64,000 nucleotides of DNA from Aquimarina sp. Aq107. GTDB taxonomy: Bacteria > Bacteroidota > Bacteroidia > Flavobacteriales > Flavobacteriaceae. Shown in pieces: positions 29,001-39,748 of this stretch (the first letter of the stretch is position 1; each line of letters begins with the position of its first letter). The notes below the pieces were generated by a model. It made no database searches and was not told the origin of the DNA. It was given only the letters and a program-made list of their open reading frames with translations. The stretch is from assembly GCF_943733665.1 (NCBI RefSeq), contig NZ_OX030782.1:3520501-3584500 (forward strand), in the 5' to 3' direction. The translations under genes and the position numbers were made by a program.

Positions 29001-29038
29001 AAAATCGCAAATACTCTAACAAGTCCTTTATTTTGCAT
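26015..29038 (-). CDS. secDF: Protein translocase fusion SecDF
   Basis: A 1007-residue inner-membrane fusion of SecD (about 1-640) and SecF (about 690-1007), which uses the proton motive force to aid Sec export. SecD: N-terminal membrane segment, LDLKGGINVILQI, VLRKRIDKFGVTQPNIQ, VELPGAKDVDRVKKLL, then six membrane segments with GMSVDANVLIFERIKEEL. SecF: DFVGGRTYTVRF, DDIQQAAFVSVIGS, VVGYSLNDTVVVFDRIRE. An acidic, low-complexity insertion (about 268-330) interrupts the SecD periplasmic domain. Fusion is the usual form in Bacteroidota. It is preceded on the same strand by a stand-alone SecD-domain paralogue. Confidence 0.97.
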   Translation of the reverse strand: MQNKGLVRVFAILFGLVCIYQLSFTYLTYTKEKEAEAYALAKHPEADASALRDTAEKTYLDSIGKDPIFANFSYNDAKSKELNKGLDLKGGINVILQISVRDILEGLANNSKNPAFIQALDAADQTQKNSQNTYVEDFFIEFEKIPDAQLASPDIFANKNLSDDITFDMSNDIVEPVLKRKIDESVTSAFEVLRKRIDKFGVTQPNIQRLGESGRILVELPGAKDVDRVKKLLQSTAQLEFWDVENAQELGIFLSRMNEKLKKELEAKDGVEVKEEVTDEVIESEKVLDTVQGDTTKTDADAEIEKLLADSEDSTDVETQVNPINDLIGPPSVGGALISVAIKDVEQFDEYLSRKDIRALLPQALRYTKFAWSKPEKEGERVDLYALKGNRDSTPELSGGVITDAAQTYDQVNNVIVTMQMDGKGAKKWEEMTGRASQTRGQIAIVLDNIVYSAPGVSKGPISGGRSEISGDFTVEEGQDLANVLRAGKLPASADIIESAIVGPSLGQEAIDSGVMSFGIALVLILIWMIFYYGKAGAFADVALVVNILFIFGVLAGLKAVLTLPGIAGIVLTIGMSVDANVLIFERIKEELAKGKSQVDAIKDGFNNALSSILDANITTGLTGLILLFFGTGPIKGFATTLLIGILTSLFTAIFITRLFIDGYGKNGKELAFSTAATKNLFKNININFLAKRKIAYVISGIIVVAGLVSLFTPGQGLDEGVDFVGGRTYTVRFAQDVVPTDVEKDLVAVFGSAQAKTLGANNQLKITTKYKVDETGEEVDSEISNSLFTALKPYLTDGMTYAEFSNGDEDKQVGIMSSRKVGPTIADDIQQAAFVSVIGSLIVVFLYILFRFRRWQFSLGAVAAVFHDVLVVLGVFSITWKFMPFNMEIDQAFIAAILTVVGYSLNDTVVVFDRIREYFAEHTGWSLDKNINGALNSTLSRTLNTSLTTLLVLIAIFIFAEPLRGFMFSLIIGVLVGTYSSLFIATPVMYDTVKKVGLKEKKKTEE

Positions 29039-29255
29039 TACTATTTATTTTGGTCAAACCCTTTTAATCCTATAGGATTCAACAATTATTAATTTATTAG
29101 AAATTTATTATTAGAAAGCTTTGTCAAAATTTCGACATCAGCTATATTAAAAGTCAGAATATACTTCAGATAAGAAAACAATTTGATTTCCCTCTATTTA
29201 ATAGACTTTTAAGAATGTAGTGGCATAAGGAATATTAAAAACAATATATTCCTAC

Positions 29256-29876
29256 TTAGGAAATCGGCCCTGCTCTTACCTCAGGTATTTTATGAGAAAT
29301 ATTATCTATTGTAATAGCAATAGATCTATTAACTTTTTGAGCTAATTTTATTAAATTATCTAAATGATAAGTGTCATTTTCTGAATCAAAACTATATGCA
29401 TAAAAACTTGAAGCTCTTTCTTGTTTTTGTTTTACTTCTAGAACAAAAATTCCATTAAAGTCTTTATCTAGATCCGAACTCTTATGAATTTTATAAACAT
29501 CTAGATTATAATCTGAAGAATTTTTATTAAACGGAAATTGATCTTCTCCCCCATTCTGGTCATAAAAAATATGATCTAATGCAACATTTTGTTCTTTGGC
29601 AAGTATCTTTTTTATACTTTCTACATCAGCATCACTGTAGTAAGAAATTTTAAGTTTACCATTATGCAACTCTTTAGAGATTCGAGTGTTTTTCACTCCA
29701 ATAGACTCCAATTGTTTCTTTACAACTGTAATTGCATTCTGTGCCTCTAAAGAAGTTACTTCAACATCAGTAAACTCTAAAACAATTTCTTGGTTAGGCA
29801 CAACAGTTTGATGCTGCATTACAACCAACAGTGCAAATGCAGTAATTAAAACCTTGAAGTACCATTCTTTCTTCAT
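29256..29876 (-). CDS. Stand-alone SecD periplasmic-domain-like membrane protein
   Basis: About 206 residues from ATG 29876 (MKKEWYFKVL): one N-terminal membrane anchor (about 6-20) and a periplasmic domain. Two segments match SecD of the adjacent secDF: VVKKQLESIGVKNTRIS... with KISYYSDADVESIKKIL corresponds to SecD LRKRIDKFGVTQPNIQ... KDVDRVKKLL, and the last 21 residues SIAITIDNISHK..EVRAGPIS align with SecD QIAIVLDNIVYSA..VSKGPIS at about 12 identities. The protein ends where SecD goes on to its membrane channel. It is probably a degenerate SecD P1-domain duplicate whose role is unknown. A -7 element leaves only 5 bases before the ATG, excluding the longer frame to 29924. Confidence 0.7.
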   Translation of the reverse strand: MKKEWYFKVLITAFALLVVMQHQTVVPNQEIVLEFTDVEVTSLEAQNAITVVKKQLESIGVKNTRISKELHNGKLKISYYSDADVESIKKILAKEQNVALDHIFYDQNGGEDQFPFNKNSSDYNLDVYKIHKSSDLDKDFNGIFVLEVKQKQERASSFYAYSFDSENDTYHLDNLIKLAQKVNRSIAITIDNISHKIPEVRAGPIS

Positions 29877-29881
29877 GTGCG

Positions 29882-29889
29882 CAAATATA
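29882..29889 (-). promoter_or_regulatory. -7 element TATATTTG with 5-base gap to ATG
   Basis: Perfect TAnnTTTG on the minus strand, 5 bases before ATG 29876, implying a leader of 0-3 bases. Confidence 0.5.
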
Positions 29890-30015
29890 GAAAAAATTAA
29901 AACTGCATTTCTAAAGTCATACAATAAATGTCTTATAAAATAGTAATCAATGTAAAATATCTTTTTTTACAAATAAATCGTTATTTTGATTTTGAAAATT
30001 TAAACAACGAAATCT

Positions 30016-30519
30016 GTGAGATACATTTTTATAATATTGTTATTATTAAGCGTTCACTGGAGTCAAAAACTTATTGGGCAAGAACAATTCCCGCTTTCAA
30101 CTTTAATAACTGTAGAGGGAAAGGAAATTAAAATTGAGGATAAATTAACAAAATTAACTGTTATTGATCTTTGGGCTACGTGGTGTAAACCTTGTATTAA
30201 AGAAACACCATACCTAGAAGAAATTAAAAAACAATATGGAGATAATATAGATATTATTTACATATCCTTAGACACTAATAAAGATAGATGGTTACAGTAC
30301 GTTAAAAAGAAAAAGAATACTGAAAATCAATTTTGGGTACCACAAAACAGTCCAATACTAGCATTTATTTCTGAAACTACAGAAATGGGAGGAGTCACTT
30401 CAACATCTTGGTCTATTCCAAAATTTTTTCTTGTTGATGCTACTGCTAAAAAAGTGAGTCGCTTTTGTCCATTACCGTCTTCCGGAAGATTACAGGGTTT
30501 AATTGACAAAAATTTATAA
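30016..30519 (+). CDS. TlpA-like thioredoxin-fold protein (GTG start)
   Basis: A 167-residue exported thioredoxin-fold protein with a signal peptide (about 1-21) and the active site WATWCKPC (C57, C60), ISLDTNKDRW and the cis-Pro segment WSIPKFFLVD. It resembles TlpA/ResA-type periplasmic thiol oxidoreductases. The GTG at 30016 gives a clean signal peptide (RYIFIILLLLSVHW). Monocistronic, with a terminator directly downstream. Confidence 0.82.
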   Translation: MRYIFIILLLLSVHWSQKLIGQEQFPLSTLITVEGKEIKIEDKLTKLTVIDLWATWCKPCIKETPYLEEIKKQYGDNIDIIYISLDTNKDRWLQYVKKKKNTENQFWVPQNSPILAFISETTEMGGVTSTSWSIPKFFLVDATAKKVSRFCPLPSSGRLQGLIDKNL

Positions 30520-30541
30520 GAAAGTGATTTTATAATTTATC

Positions 30542-30579
30542 AAAAAAAGAGCCGCTATATTAATAGCGGCTCTTTTTTT
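30542..30579. terminator. Bidirectional terminator between TlpA-like gene and mdh
   Basis: Perfect stem AAAGAGCCGCTAT / ATAGCGGCTCTTT with A and T runs on both sides, between convergent genes. Confidence 0.9.
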
Positions 30580-30592
30580 ATAGATGAATGAA

Positions 30593-31519
30593 TTATAATT
30601 CTAATAATCCATTAGTTTTCTTAACTCCTTCTGCACTCTCTGCAAGTTTAGCTTTTTCGGCATCACTAAGTTTAATTTCTACAATCTTTTCGATTCCGTT
30701 TTTACCTAGCACTACAGGCGCTCCTATACAAAGGTCATTTAAGCCGTACTCACCTTCCAACAACGTAGAACAAGGAAATATTTTTTTCTGATCACAAGCA
30801 ATAGCCTGAACTAACCCAGAAACAGCAGCTCCTGGAGCATACCAAGCAGAAGTTCCTAATAAACCAGTAAGCGTAGCTCCACCAACTTTAGTATCTGCTG
30901 CAACTTGCTCTAAACGATCATCAGAGATAAACTCTGAAACCGGAACACTATTTCTTGTCGCTAATCTAGTTAGAGGCACCATACCTTTATCACTATGTCC
31001 TCCAATCACCATTCCATCAACATCAGAAATTGGAGCTCCTAATGCTTCAGCTAATCTATATTTAAAACGAGCACTATCTAAAGCTCCGCCCATTCCAATA
31101 ATTCTATTTTTAGGGAGATCTGTAGTTTTATGAACTAAATAAGTCATTGTATCCATAGGATTACTTACTACGATAATAATTGCATTTGGAGAATGCTCAA
31201 TCAAACTAGATGAAACAGATTTTACAATCCCTGCGTTAATACCAATCAATTCTTCACGTGTCATTCCAGGTTTACGCGGAATACCAGATGTAATTACAGC
31301 AATATCACTTCCTGCAGTTTTGGAATAATCGTTTGTAGTTCCTGTTATCTTAGTATCAAATCCATTTAAAGAAGCCGTCTGCATCAAATCCATTGCTTTA
31401 CCTTCTGCATATCCATCTTTAATATCTAACAATACTACCTCTGAAGCAAAATTCTTAATGGCAATATACTCGGCACAACTTGCACCCACTGCACCAGCTC
31501 CTACTACTGTAACTTTCAT
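30593..31519 (-). CDS. mdh: Malate dehydrogenase
   Basis: A 308-residue NAD-dependent LDH-type malate dehydrogenase of the TCA cycle. GAGAVGASCAEYI (nucleotide fold, 7-19), LDIKDG, the substrate loop IPRKPGMTREEL (R82, R88), VVSNPMDTMTYLV, R151 and catalytic H175 in VIGGHSDKGMVPL are all present. Full length. It lies between secDF and gyrB, an order common in flavobacteria. Confidence 0.97.
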   Translation of the reverse strand: MKVTVVGAGAVGASCAEYIAIKNFASEVVLLDIKDGYAEGKAMDLMQTASLNGFDTKITGTTNDYSKTAGSDIAVITSGIPRKPGMTREELIGINAGIVKSVSSSLIEHSPNAIIIVVSNPMDTMTYLVHKTTDLPKNRIIGMGGALDSARFKYRLAEALGAPISDVDGMVIGGHSDKGMVPLTRLATRNSVPVSEFISDDRLEQVAADTKVGGATLTGLLGTSAWYAPGAAVSGLVQAIACDQKKIFPCSTLLEGEYGLNDLCIGAPVVLGKNGIEKIVEIKLSDAEKAKLAESAEGVKKTNGLLEL

Positions 31520-31627
31520 TATCTCTATATAATTTTGATTAATATTATCTTGTCGTATTGAATCTCTTCAATATCAGCGCGAAAATACAAATTCTTTAAC
31601 GATTTTGTTTGTGAATTCTTAGTTAAA

Positions 31628-32629
31628 TTACCAACCAAAATTCAATCCTATAGAGAGATTTTGATAGTTCTGAAGTGTATAATCCAAATTAGCTCTAAAA
31701 AAACCTAATTTCACATTAGCTCCAATAGTAGCTTTAAGTCCAGAAGCTTTATTATTAACAGAAATTGGATCCTTAACAGTTTGACTAGCTAGTGGACCTC
31801 TTTGAATTTCATAAGTACCCAAAATATCTGCTTTACTATTTCCTGCATAATACCCAAAACCACCGTAAAAATTAAATTTAGGAAGCTTCGTTGAAATAAT
31901 ACCACTAACCAACCAAGAATTAGATTTTAATCGTATTTCTTGATCTGCTCCATCAATCTGGCTATCTGCAGTAAAATCATAAAACCCTCTAACATTAGTA
32001 TACCCTATTAATCCAGAAAATCTAAAAGGAAGTCTTTTCCAAGAAAAAATCCAATCCGTCAATTCATGCTGAATTGCCAATCCATAAAGAAAAACTTCTG
32101 TGTTCTCTCGCACAGCAATTTTTGGTAAAAATCTTGCTTTAATCTCTGTGCTTCTTGATATCCCCATAGACCCCTGAAAAAATCCTGTGGGTGCAATATT
32201 TACTTCTTTTCCACCAATCCCATCCGGAAGTGTAATTTCTACTTGTCCTAATTGTCCTTGATCCAAAACCACCGAAATGTCTCCGCGATTACCTCCAAAA
32301 GCATTCGCCACCAACTGACTCGAAGGACCTTCACTAAATTCTAAACCTTCATATTCTGCTGTATTGAGAATAAATGACTGCTTTTCTTCTCTTACAAAAG
32401 AAAGATTTCCGATAAAACCTACCTCAAAACGCCACAACTTTTTTACTTCGGCAGTTTTATACCAACCATTAGACATACTATTTACCAACAATTCTCCTGC
32501 CGGAGCAAAATAATCAGTACTAAAACGCTGTGCATTTTCTATACCTAATTCTAATAACTGATCTACATTGGTTTGGGAATATGATACTTTAAACAAAAGC
32601 ATCGTAAAAAGCAGTATCGTTTTTTTCAT
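31628..32629 (-). CDS. Outer-membrane beta-barrel-like protein (DUF6588 type)
   Basis: A 333-residue exported protein with a signal peptide (1-18, ending VSYS). The rest is alternating amphipathic beta strands with aromatic ends, finishing LSIGLNFGW, typical of an outer-membrane barrel. PTGFFQGSMGISRSTEIKARFLPKI and IQHELTDW fit the flavobacterial DUF6588 family as I recall it. The function is unknown. It follows gyrB on the same strand but a terminator separates them. Confidence 0.65.
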   Translation of the reverse strand: MKKTILLFTMLLFKVSYSQTNVDQLLELGIENAQRFSTDYFAPAGELLVNSMSNGWYKTAEVKKLWRFEVGFIGNLSFVREEKQSFILNTAEYEGLEFSEGPSSQLVANAFGGNRGDISVVLDQGQLGQVEITLPDGIGGKEVNIAPTGFFQGSMGISRSTEIKARFLPKIAVRENTEVFLYGLAIQHELTDWIFSWKRLPFRFSGLIGYTNVRGFYDFTADSQIDGADQEIRLKSNSWLVSGIISTKLPKFNFYGGFGYYAGNSKADILGTYEIQRGPLASQTVKDPISVNNKASGLKATIGANVKLGFFRANLDYTLQNYQNLSIGLNFGW

Positions 32630-32756
32630 CTGTTTCTATCTATGGTTATTCAATAATCAGATGGAATGCACATAAACTAATATTTGAAAAAGTATTCAAA
32701 CATTTTAGGTCTGTTCATTTCACAAGATTTGGGTTTAATAGGCGGGACAATATATA

Positions 32757-32788
32757 AAAAAATCCGCTATACATAGTATAACGGATTT
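32757..32788 (-). terminator. Terminator of gyrB
   Basis: Stem AAATCCG-c-TATAC / GTATA-a-CGGATTT with a 3-base loop, followed on the minus strand by a T run. Confidence 0.75.
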
Positions 32789-32816
32789 CATTCTAAATTA
32801 TTTAATAACACTTACA

Positions 32817-35258
<2,442 letters not shown>

Positions 35259-36437
35259 ATGAAGACTAAAAATTTAATGAATTTAGGCAAAATTGCTTTT
35301 ATCTGTCTAGGACTAACAATAGGTTCTTGTACAAATGAAAATTTTGATGAAGAAATTAGCAATGAGGAAAACAATGATATTGAACTTCTAAAAAAGTCCT
35401 TTCTAGGAGAAGCTATTTATGTTCAAGACTTAGGCAATGGAGAATATTTATCTGGTGACACTAAGTATTTTGAAAGTCAATTTGATAATGGTAATTTCGA
35501 TCAAGATCCTGTACCTGGTGAAGAAGTTGAAAGGCTTGGAGTTTTTCCTGGAATCACAAAATGGCCGAATAACACTGTGATTTACGTGTTGGATAACAGC
35601 TTAACTTCTAATCAAATTTCAGTCACTATAGCATCTATGGAAGAATGGTCCTCTAAGACCAATATTAGATTTAAAGAAAGAACTAACGAAAATTACTATG
35701 TAACCATTCAAAATGATGGTCAAACTTGTAATTGCGGAAGAGCAAATCTTGGTGTAAATGGAAACAGAGGAACAATCACTATAGGTACCAGAACAGGCAC
35801 CGGAGTCATGATTCATGAAATAGGTCATACTCTTGGGTATATCCACGAACAAAATCGTAGTGATAGAGATCAATTCGTAAACATACTACCTGAAAACATT
35901 CAGAACGGAGCTATAAGCCAATTCAGAATAACAAACAATTCTGTTAATCCTGGTGCATTTGATATAAATTCTATCATGATCTATAGCAGTTTTACATTTA
36001 GTAAAAATGGGCAACCAGTTATGCTTACGTCTGCAGGAAATCGCATACCTTTTAATGGTCGTTTATCTACTGGGGACATCGAGGGGACTAATATTATTTA
36101 CCCAGCTGGTGACGGAGATGGTGACGGAGATGGTGATGGTGATGGTGATGGTGACGGAAATGACATCTGTGATGGAATAGACGAATGGTCTAGAAACATT
36201 AGATACAGTGTTGGAGACAAAGTTACTTATCAAGGTTTTTTATATGAAAGAGATTTTAACAGCTGGAATCGTTTAGGAGAATGTGGAGAAACTCAACCAG
36301 CGGACATCTGTGATGGTATTGACGCCTATAACGGAAACACAAGTTACTCACCTGGTGATCAAGTTACGTATAACGGATATTTATATTTACTACAAAGCAA
36401 TAGAAGATGGTCTAATCAAGGCCGTTGCGGAAGTTAA
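35259..36437 (+). CDS. Astacin-type (M12) metalloprotease lipoprotein with two chitin-binding-like domains
   Basis: A 392-residue surface or periplasmic lipoprotein (lipobox TIGSC, C24). The zinc protease domain spans about 95-285: the signature HEIGHTLGYIHE (H186, E187, H190, H196, E197) is that of astacins, with the Met-turn SIMIYSSF (M240, Y242). A linker of eight Gly-Asp pairs follows, and then two repeats of about 40 residues (CDGIDEWSRNIRYSVGDKVTYQG and CDGIDAYNGNTSYSPGDQVTYNG), each ending in a Cys, matching CBM5/12 chitin-binding folds. It probably digests protein on chitin-rich or similar surfaces. Monocistronic. Confidence 0.85.
   Translation: MKTKNLMNLGKIAFICLGLTIGSCTNENFDEEISNEENNDIELLKKSFLGEAIYVQDLGNGEYLSGDTKYFESQFDNGNFDQDPVPGEEVERLGVFPGITKWPNNTVIYVLDNSLTSNQISVTIASMEEWSSKTNIRFKERTNENYYVTIQNDGQTCNCGRANLGVNGNRGTITIGTRTGTGVMIHEIGHTLGYIHEQNRSDRDQFVNILPENIQNGAISQFRITNNSVNPGAFDINSIMIYSSFTFSKNGQPVMLTSAGNRIPFNGRLSTGDIEGTNIIYPAGDGDGDGDGDGDGDGDGNDICDGIDEWSRNIRYSVGDKVTYQGFLYERDFNSWNRLGECGETQPADICDGIDAYNGNTSYSPGDQVTYNGYLYLLQSNRRWSNQGRCGS
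36107..36160 (+). repeat. Hexameric DNA repeat encoding the Gly-Asp linker
   Basis: Eight or nine GGTGAY-type hexamers in a row within the metalloprotease gene encode the Gly-Asp linker. Such a repeat is prone to slippage in whole 6-base units, which would change linker length but not frame. Confidence 0.75.
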
Positions 36438-36464
36438 TAATCACTTTATTTACCTAACTAAAAC

Positions 36465-36494
36465 AATAGGGCTACATTGATATGTAGCCCTATT
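36465..36494. terminator. Bidirectional terminator after metalloprotease gene
   Basis: Perfect 13-base stem AATAGGGCTACAT / ATGTAGCCCTATT with a 4-base loop, between convergent genes. Confidence 0.85.
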
Positions 36495-36554
36495 CTTATT
36501 TGATATAATTCAATAAATAGTACTTATTAAATTATGTACAAGGAATAAATATTA

Positions 36555-36770
36555 TTAAAAATTAGGACAAATAGGATCTGTCCCATCCAAACAAATATAG
36601 TCGCTTTGTACTCTGCACACTTGTCCATTAATAATACACGCACAAGGACCACCGAAAGGTGGTGCCCCAGGGAAAGTACACGCCGATGGTATAAATCCTC
36701 CGTTAATTGCCTGTTGTTCTTTTTTACTTAATTGTTGAGTCGTATTGAGCTTTAAAATGTTTTTTAACAT
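36555..36770 (-). CDS. Double-glycine leader peptide, six-Cys core (bacteriocin/RiPP-like precursor)
   Basis: A 71-residue peptide. The leader (1-25) reads MLKNILKLNTTQQLSKKEQQ-AINGG, the Bacteroidota form of the double-glycine leader that is cut by a C39 peptidase/ABC exporter. The 46-residue core has six Cys (31, 43, 45, 52, 60, 68) and many Gly and Pro, so it may be disulfide-bonded or modified. No exporter or modification enzyme is adjacent. It may be a bacteriocin, a signalling peptide, or a member of the large flavobacterial family of orphan GG peptides. Confidence 0.75.
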   Translation of the reverse strand: MLKNILKLNTTQQLSKKEQQAINGGFIPSACTFPGAPPFGGPCACIINGQVCRVQSDYICLDGTDPICPNF

Positions 36771-37157
36771 AATAGAAAATTAAAATATGCTGCGAAAATT
36801 TCAAAGATGTTCACGACTTACACCCTATTAACAAAATTGATAATTTGATACTTGACAACTTAAAATGTTTTAGTACTCGATAACTAACACACACAATAAA
36901 TTTCTCATAAATCTAATTATAAAAACACGGTATATTCCCCAAAAAATAGTTAAACTTATTATTTTAACAGCCCTAGATAATTAATTCTTTTTATAAGAAA
37001 ATCACTAACTACAATGCAGTTATCTCTATCTTCAAAAAATATTTATTGATTACAAACATGTAAAAAACCCCAAGAAAATTCTTGGGGTTTTACATCTCAA
37101 TTAACTCAACTTTCAGCGACTCAAGCTGAAATTTTTAAATTTCTTTTTATTCTATTA
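36771..37157. other. Intergenic region upstream of the GG peptide and downstream of asnB
   Basis: Holds a CATCTTTG -7-like element for the peptide gene (about 36800, minus strand) and the asnB terminator (37064-37091). I see nothing else. Confidence 0.45.
37064..37091 (-). terminator. Terminator of asnB
   Basis: Perfect stem AAAACCCCAAG / CTTGGGGTTTT, followed on the minus strand by a T run. Confidence 0.85.
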
Positions 37158-38843
37158 CTATTGTGCAACTTCATCTAATAAATATGCATCGTCATGAACA
37201 TTTGCTACTGCTCTTCCGCTAGGATCATTCATGTTTTTAAAAGCTTCATCCCATTCCAATGCTATTTTTGTACTACAGGCGACAGAAGGTTCTTGAGGAA
37301 CACTCAATGCCGCAACATCACTTGGGAAATGTCCTTCGAAAATTGATCTATAGTAAAATTCTTCTTTATTCTGTGGTGTTTGTATTGGAAACCTAAAATG
37401 AGCATTAGCCATTTGTTCATCAGTTACCTCAGCATCTACTACTTCTTTTAAAGTATCTATCCAGCTATACCCAACACCATCAGAAAATTGTTCTTTTTGT
37501 CTCCAAGCAACGCTTTCCGGCAAATATGATTCAAAGGCTTTACGAATAACCCACTTCTCCATTCTTTCTCCGTTAATCATTTTATCCTGTGGATTAATAC
37601 GCATAGCAACATCCATAAATTCTTTATCCAAAAATGGTACTCGTCCTTCAATTCCCCATGCCGCTAAAGATTTATTTGCCCTTAGACAATCATACATATG
37701 TAACTTATCCAACTTACGCACTGTCTCTTCATGGAACTCTTTTGAATTTGGTGCTTTGTGAAAATATAAGTATCCTCCAAATATCTCATCCGCACCTTCT
37801 CCAGACAACACCATCTTTACTCCCATAGACTTAATAACTCTTGCCATTAAATACATAGGTGTAGACGCTCTGATAGTTGTAATATCATAAGTTTCCAAAT
37901 TATATATCACATCCTTAATAGCATCCAATCCTTCTTGAATTGTAAACTTAATTTCATGATGTATTGTTCCTATATGATCTGCTACTTTTTGTGCAGCCTC
38001 CAAGTCTGGCGATCCTTCCAAACCAACTGAAAAAGAATGTAATTGAGGCCACCAAGCTTCTTTAGTATCACCTGACTCAATTCTTTTTTCTGAATATTTT
38101 TTAGCTATTGCTGAGGTAACCGAAGAATCCAATCCTCCAGAAAGTAATACCCCATAAGGTACATCTGACATTAATTGTCTATGAACGGCTGCTTCTAAAG
38201 CTTCTCTCAACTCATCAATACTTGTTTGGTTATCTTTTACTGCTTCAAAATCAGACCAATCTCTAACATACCATTTAGTTAATTCTCCTTTTTTACTATC
38301 TAGATAATGACCAGGTGGAAATAATTCTATTTTAGTACAAACACCTTCTAGTGCTTTTAATTCTGAAGCAACATAAAAAGTACCATTCTGATCCCAACCC
38401 ATATACAGAGGGATAATCCCCATGTGATCACGAGCTATTAAATATGAGTCTTGCTCAGCATCATAAAGTGCAAAAGCAAAAATACCATTTAGATCATCTA
38501 AAAACTGAGAGCCTTTTTCCTTATATAGAGCCAAAATAACTTCACAATCAGATTCTGTCTGAAAATTATAAAAACCATCAAACTTTTTACGAATTTCTCC
38601 GTGATTATAAATTTCGCCATTAGCAGCCAAAATCAACTTATTATCTTCACTAAACAAGGGCTGTTTACCAGACACAGGATCAACTATCGCAAGCCTTTCA
38701 TGAGCCAATATAGCTTTATCATCTGCATAAATACCACTCCAATCCGGACCTCTATGTCTTATCTTTTTTGACATTTCTAATAACTGAGGTCTTAACACAT
38801 CTGCTTTTTCTTTTAATTCAAAAGCGCAAACTATTCCACACAT
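37158..38843 (-). CDS. asnB: Asparagine synthase B, glutamine-hydrolysing
   Basis: A 561-residue cytoplasmic enzyme converting aspartate, glutamine and ATP to asparagine. The N-terminal class II glutaminase domain starts with nucleophile Cys2 (MCGIVCAFEL) and contains KKIRHRGPDWSGIY and LAANGEIYNHGEIR; the synthetase domain has the PP-loop VLLSGGLDSSVTSAI and VLSGEGADEIFGGYLYF. Length matches E. coli AsnB. Monocistronic. Confidence 0.97.
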   Translation of the reverse strand: MCGIVCAFELKEKADVLRPQLLEMSKKIRHRGPDWSGIYADDKAILAHERLAIVDPVSGKQPLFSEDNKLILAANGEIYNHGEIRKKFDGFYNFQTESDCEVILALYKEKGSQFLDDLNGIFAFALYDAEQDSYLIARDHMGIIPLYMGWDQNGTFYVASELKALEGVCTKIELFPPGHYLDSKKGELTKWYVRDWSDFEAVKDNQTSIDELREALEAAVHRQLMSDVPYGVLLSGGLDSSVTSAIAKKYSEKRIESGDTKEAWWPQLHSFSVGLEGSPDLEAAQKVADHIGTIHHEIKFTIQEGLDAIKDVIYNLETYDITTIRASTPMYLMARVIKSMGVKMVLSGEGADEIFGGYLYFHKAPNSKEFHEETVRKLDKLHMYDCLRANKSLAAWGIEGRVPFLDKEFMDVAMRINPQDKMINGERMEKWVIRKAFESYLPESVAWRQKEQFSDGVGYSWIDTLKEVVDAEVTDEQMANAHFRFPIQTPQNKEEFYYRSIFEGHFPSDVAALSVPQEPSVACSTKIALEWDEAFKNMNDPSGRAVANVHDDAYLLDEVAQ

Positions 38844-39102
38844 ATTCTTATTTTTCTATTAATTGAGAAGTCAAAGATGCGTTTTTAGCTACATTACTTA
38901 AACATAAAACTTGTTTTTAGCTTCAAATTAAAACAAATAAGCACTTATTAGTTAAAAAATCAAACTATTACAACGCAAAAAACCTATCAAAACTATCAAG
39001 TTGTTATTTAACTCTTTTAACAGAATTTAATGAGAGGATTAACATTTCCCATGTATGTTCCTACATATCTTTACGACAATTAAGAAAATAAAATCACGAA
39101 TT

Positions 39103-39636
39103 ATGAAAAAATCACTCTTCTTCGCTGTTGTTATGTTTTTAGGAACAATCAGCACCATTAATGCTCAAAAATTCGCAGGACTGCAGAAAAGTCCGACGGA
39201 TATCTCTTATGCAAAAACAGATAGAAATGCAAAACCAGATATCAAAGTAATTTATAGTAGACCCCAGAAGAAAGGTAGAACTATGCTTGGAGACAAGGTG
39301 TCTTTCGGAAAAGTTTGGAGAACAGGAGCTGATGAAGCTACTGAGATAAAACTTTTTAAAGATATGAAATTAGGAGATGGAACAGTAAAAGCTGGCACAT
39401 ATTCTTTATTTACTATTCCTGGAGAAAAAGAATGGACTATCATTCTTAATTCCGATCTAGATGTATGGGGAGCATATTCTTACGATGAAGGTAAGGATGT
39501 CGCTAGAATTAAAGTACCTGCGGGAAAAGGTGATGAGTTAGAAGCTTTTTCTATTGCTTTCAAAAAAGTAGACAAAGGATACCATATGGTTATGGGGTGG
39601 GAAACTACTAGAGTAGAAGTTCCTTTCTATAATTAG
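39103..39636 (+). CDS. DUF2911 family secreted protein
   Basis: A 177-residue exported protein. The ATG at 39103 gives a clean signal peptide (MKKSLFFAVVMFLGTISTINAQ). The DUF2911 domain follows: IKVIYSRPQKKGRTMLGD, GKVWRTGADEATEIKLFKDM, GTYSLFTIPGEKEWTIILNSD and WGAYSYDEGKDVARIKVPA. It is a Bacteroidota-typical beta-rich domain of unknown function. A TATCTTTA -7-like element precedes it and a terminator follows. Confidence 0.85.
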   Translation: MKKSLFFAVVMFLGTISTINAQKFAGLQKSPTDISYAKTDRNAKPDIKVIYSRPQKKGRTMLGDKVSFGKVWRTGADEATEIKLFKDMKLGDGTVKAGTYSLFTIPGEKEWTIILNSDLDVWGAYSYDEGKDVARIKVPAGKGDELEAFSIAFKKVDKGYHMVMGWETTRVEVPFYN

Positions 39637-39662
39637 AAATAATACACAAAAACATATTAAAT

Positions 39663-39695
39663 AAAAAAGAGGTTGAAAAATTCAACCTCTTTTTT
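39663..39695. terminator. Bidirectional terminator after DUF2911 gene
   Basis: Perfect stem AAAAAAGAGGTTGAA / TTCAACCTCTTTTTT with a 3-base loop. It can also end the peptide gene at 39749 on the minus strand. Confidence 0.9.
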
Positions 39696-39748
39696 AGTTT
39701 TAATAACCTTCTGACTAAAAAGGTTAAATTATTTCACTGAAATAATAA

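Noticed and set aside
29928..30131. 67-residue ORF overlapping the start of the TlpA-like gene in another frame
   Set aside because: It runs into the signal peptide and active domain of the TlpA-like gene and has no domain of its own.
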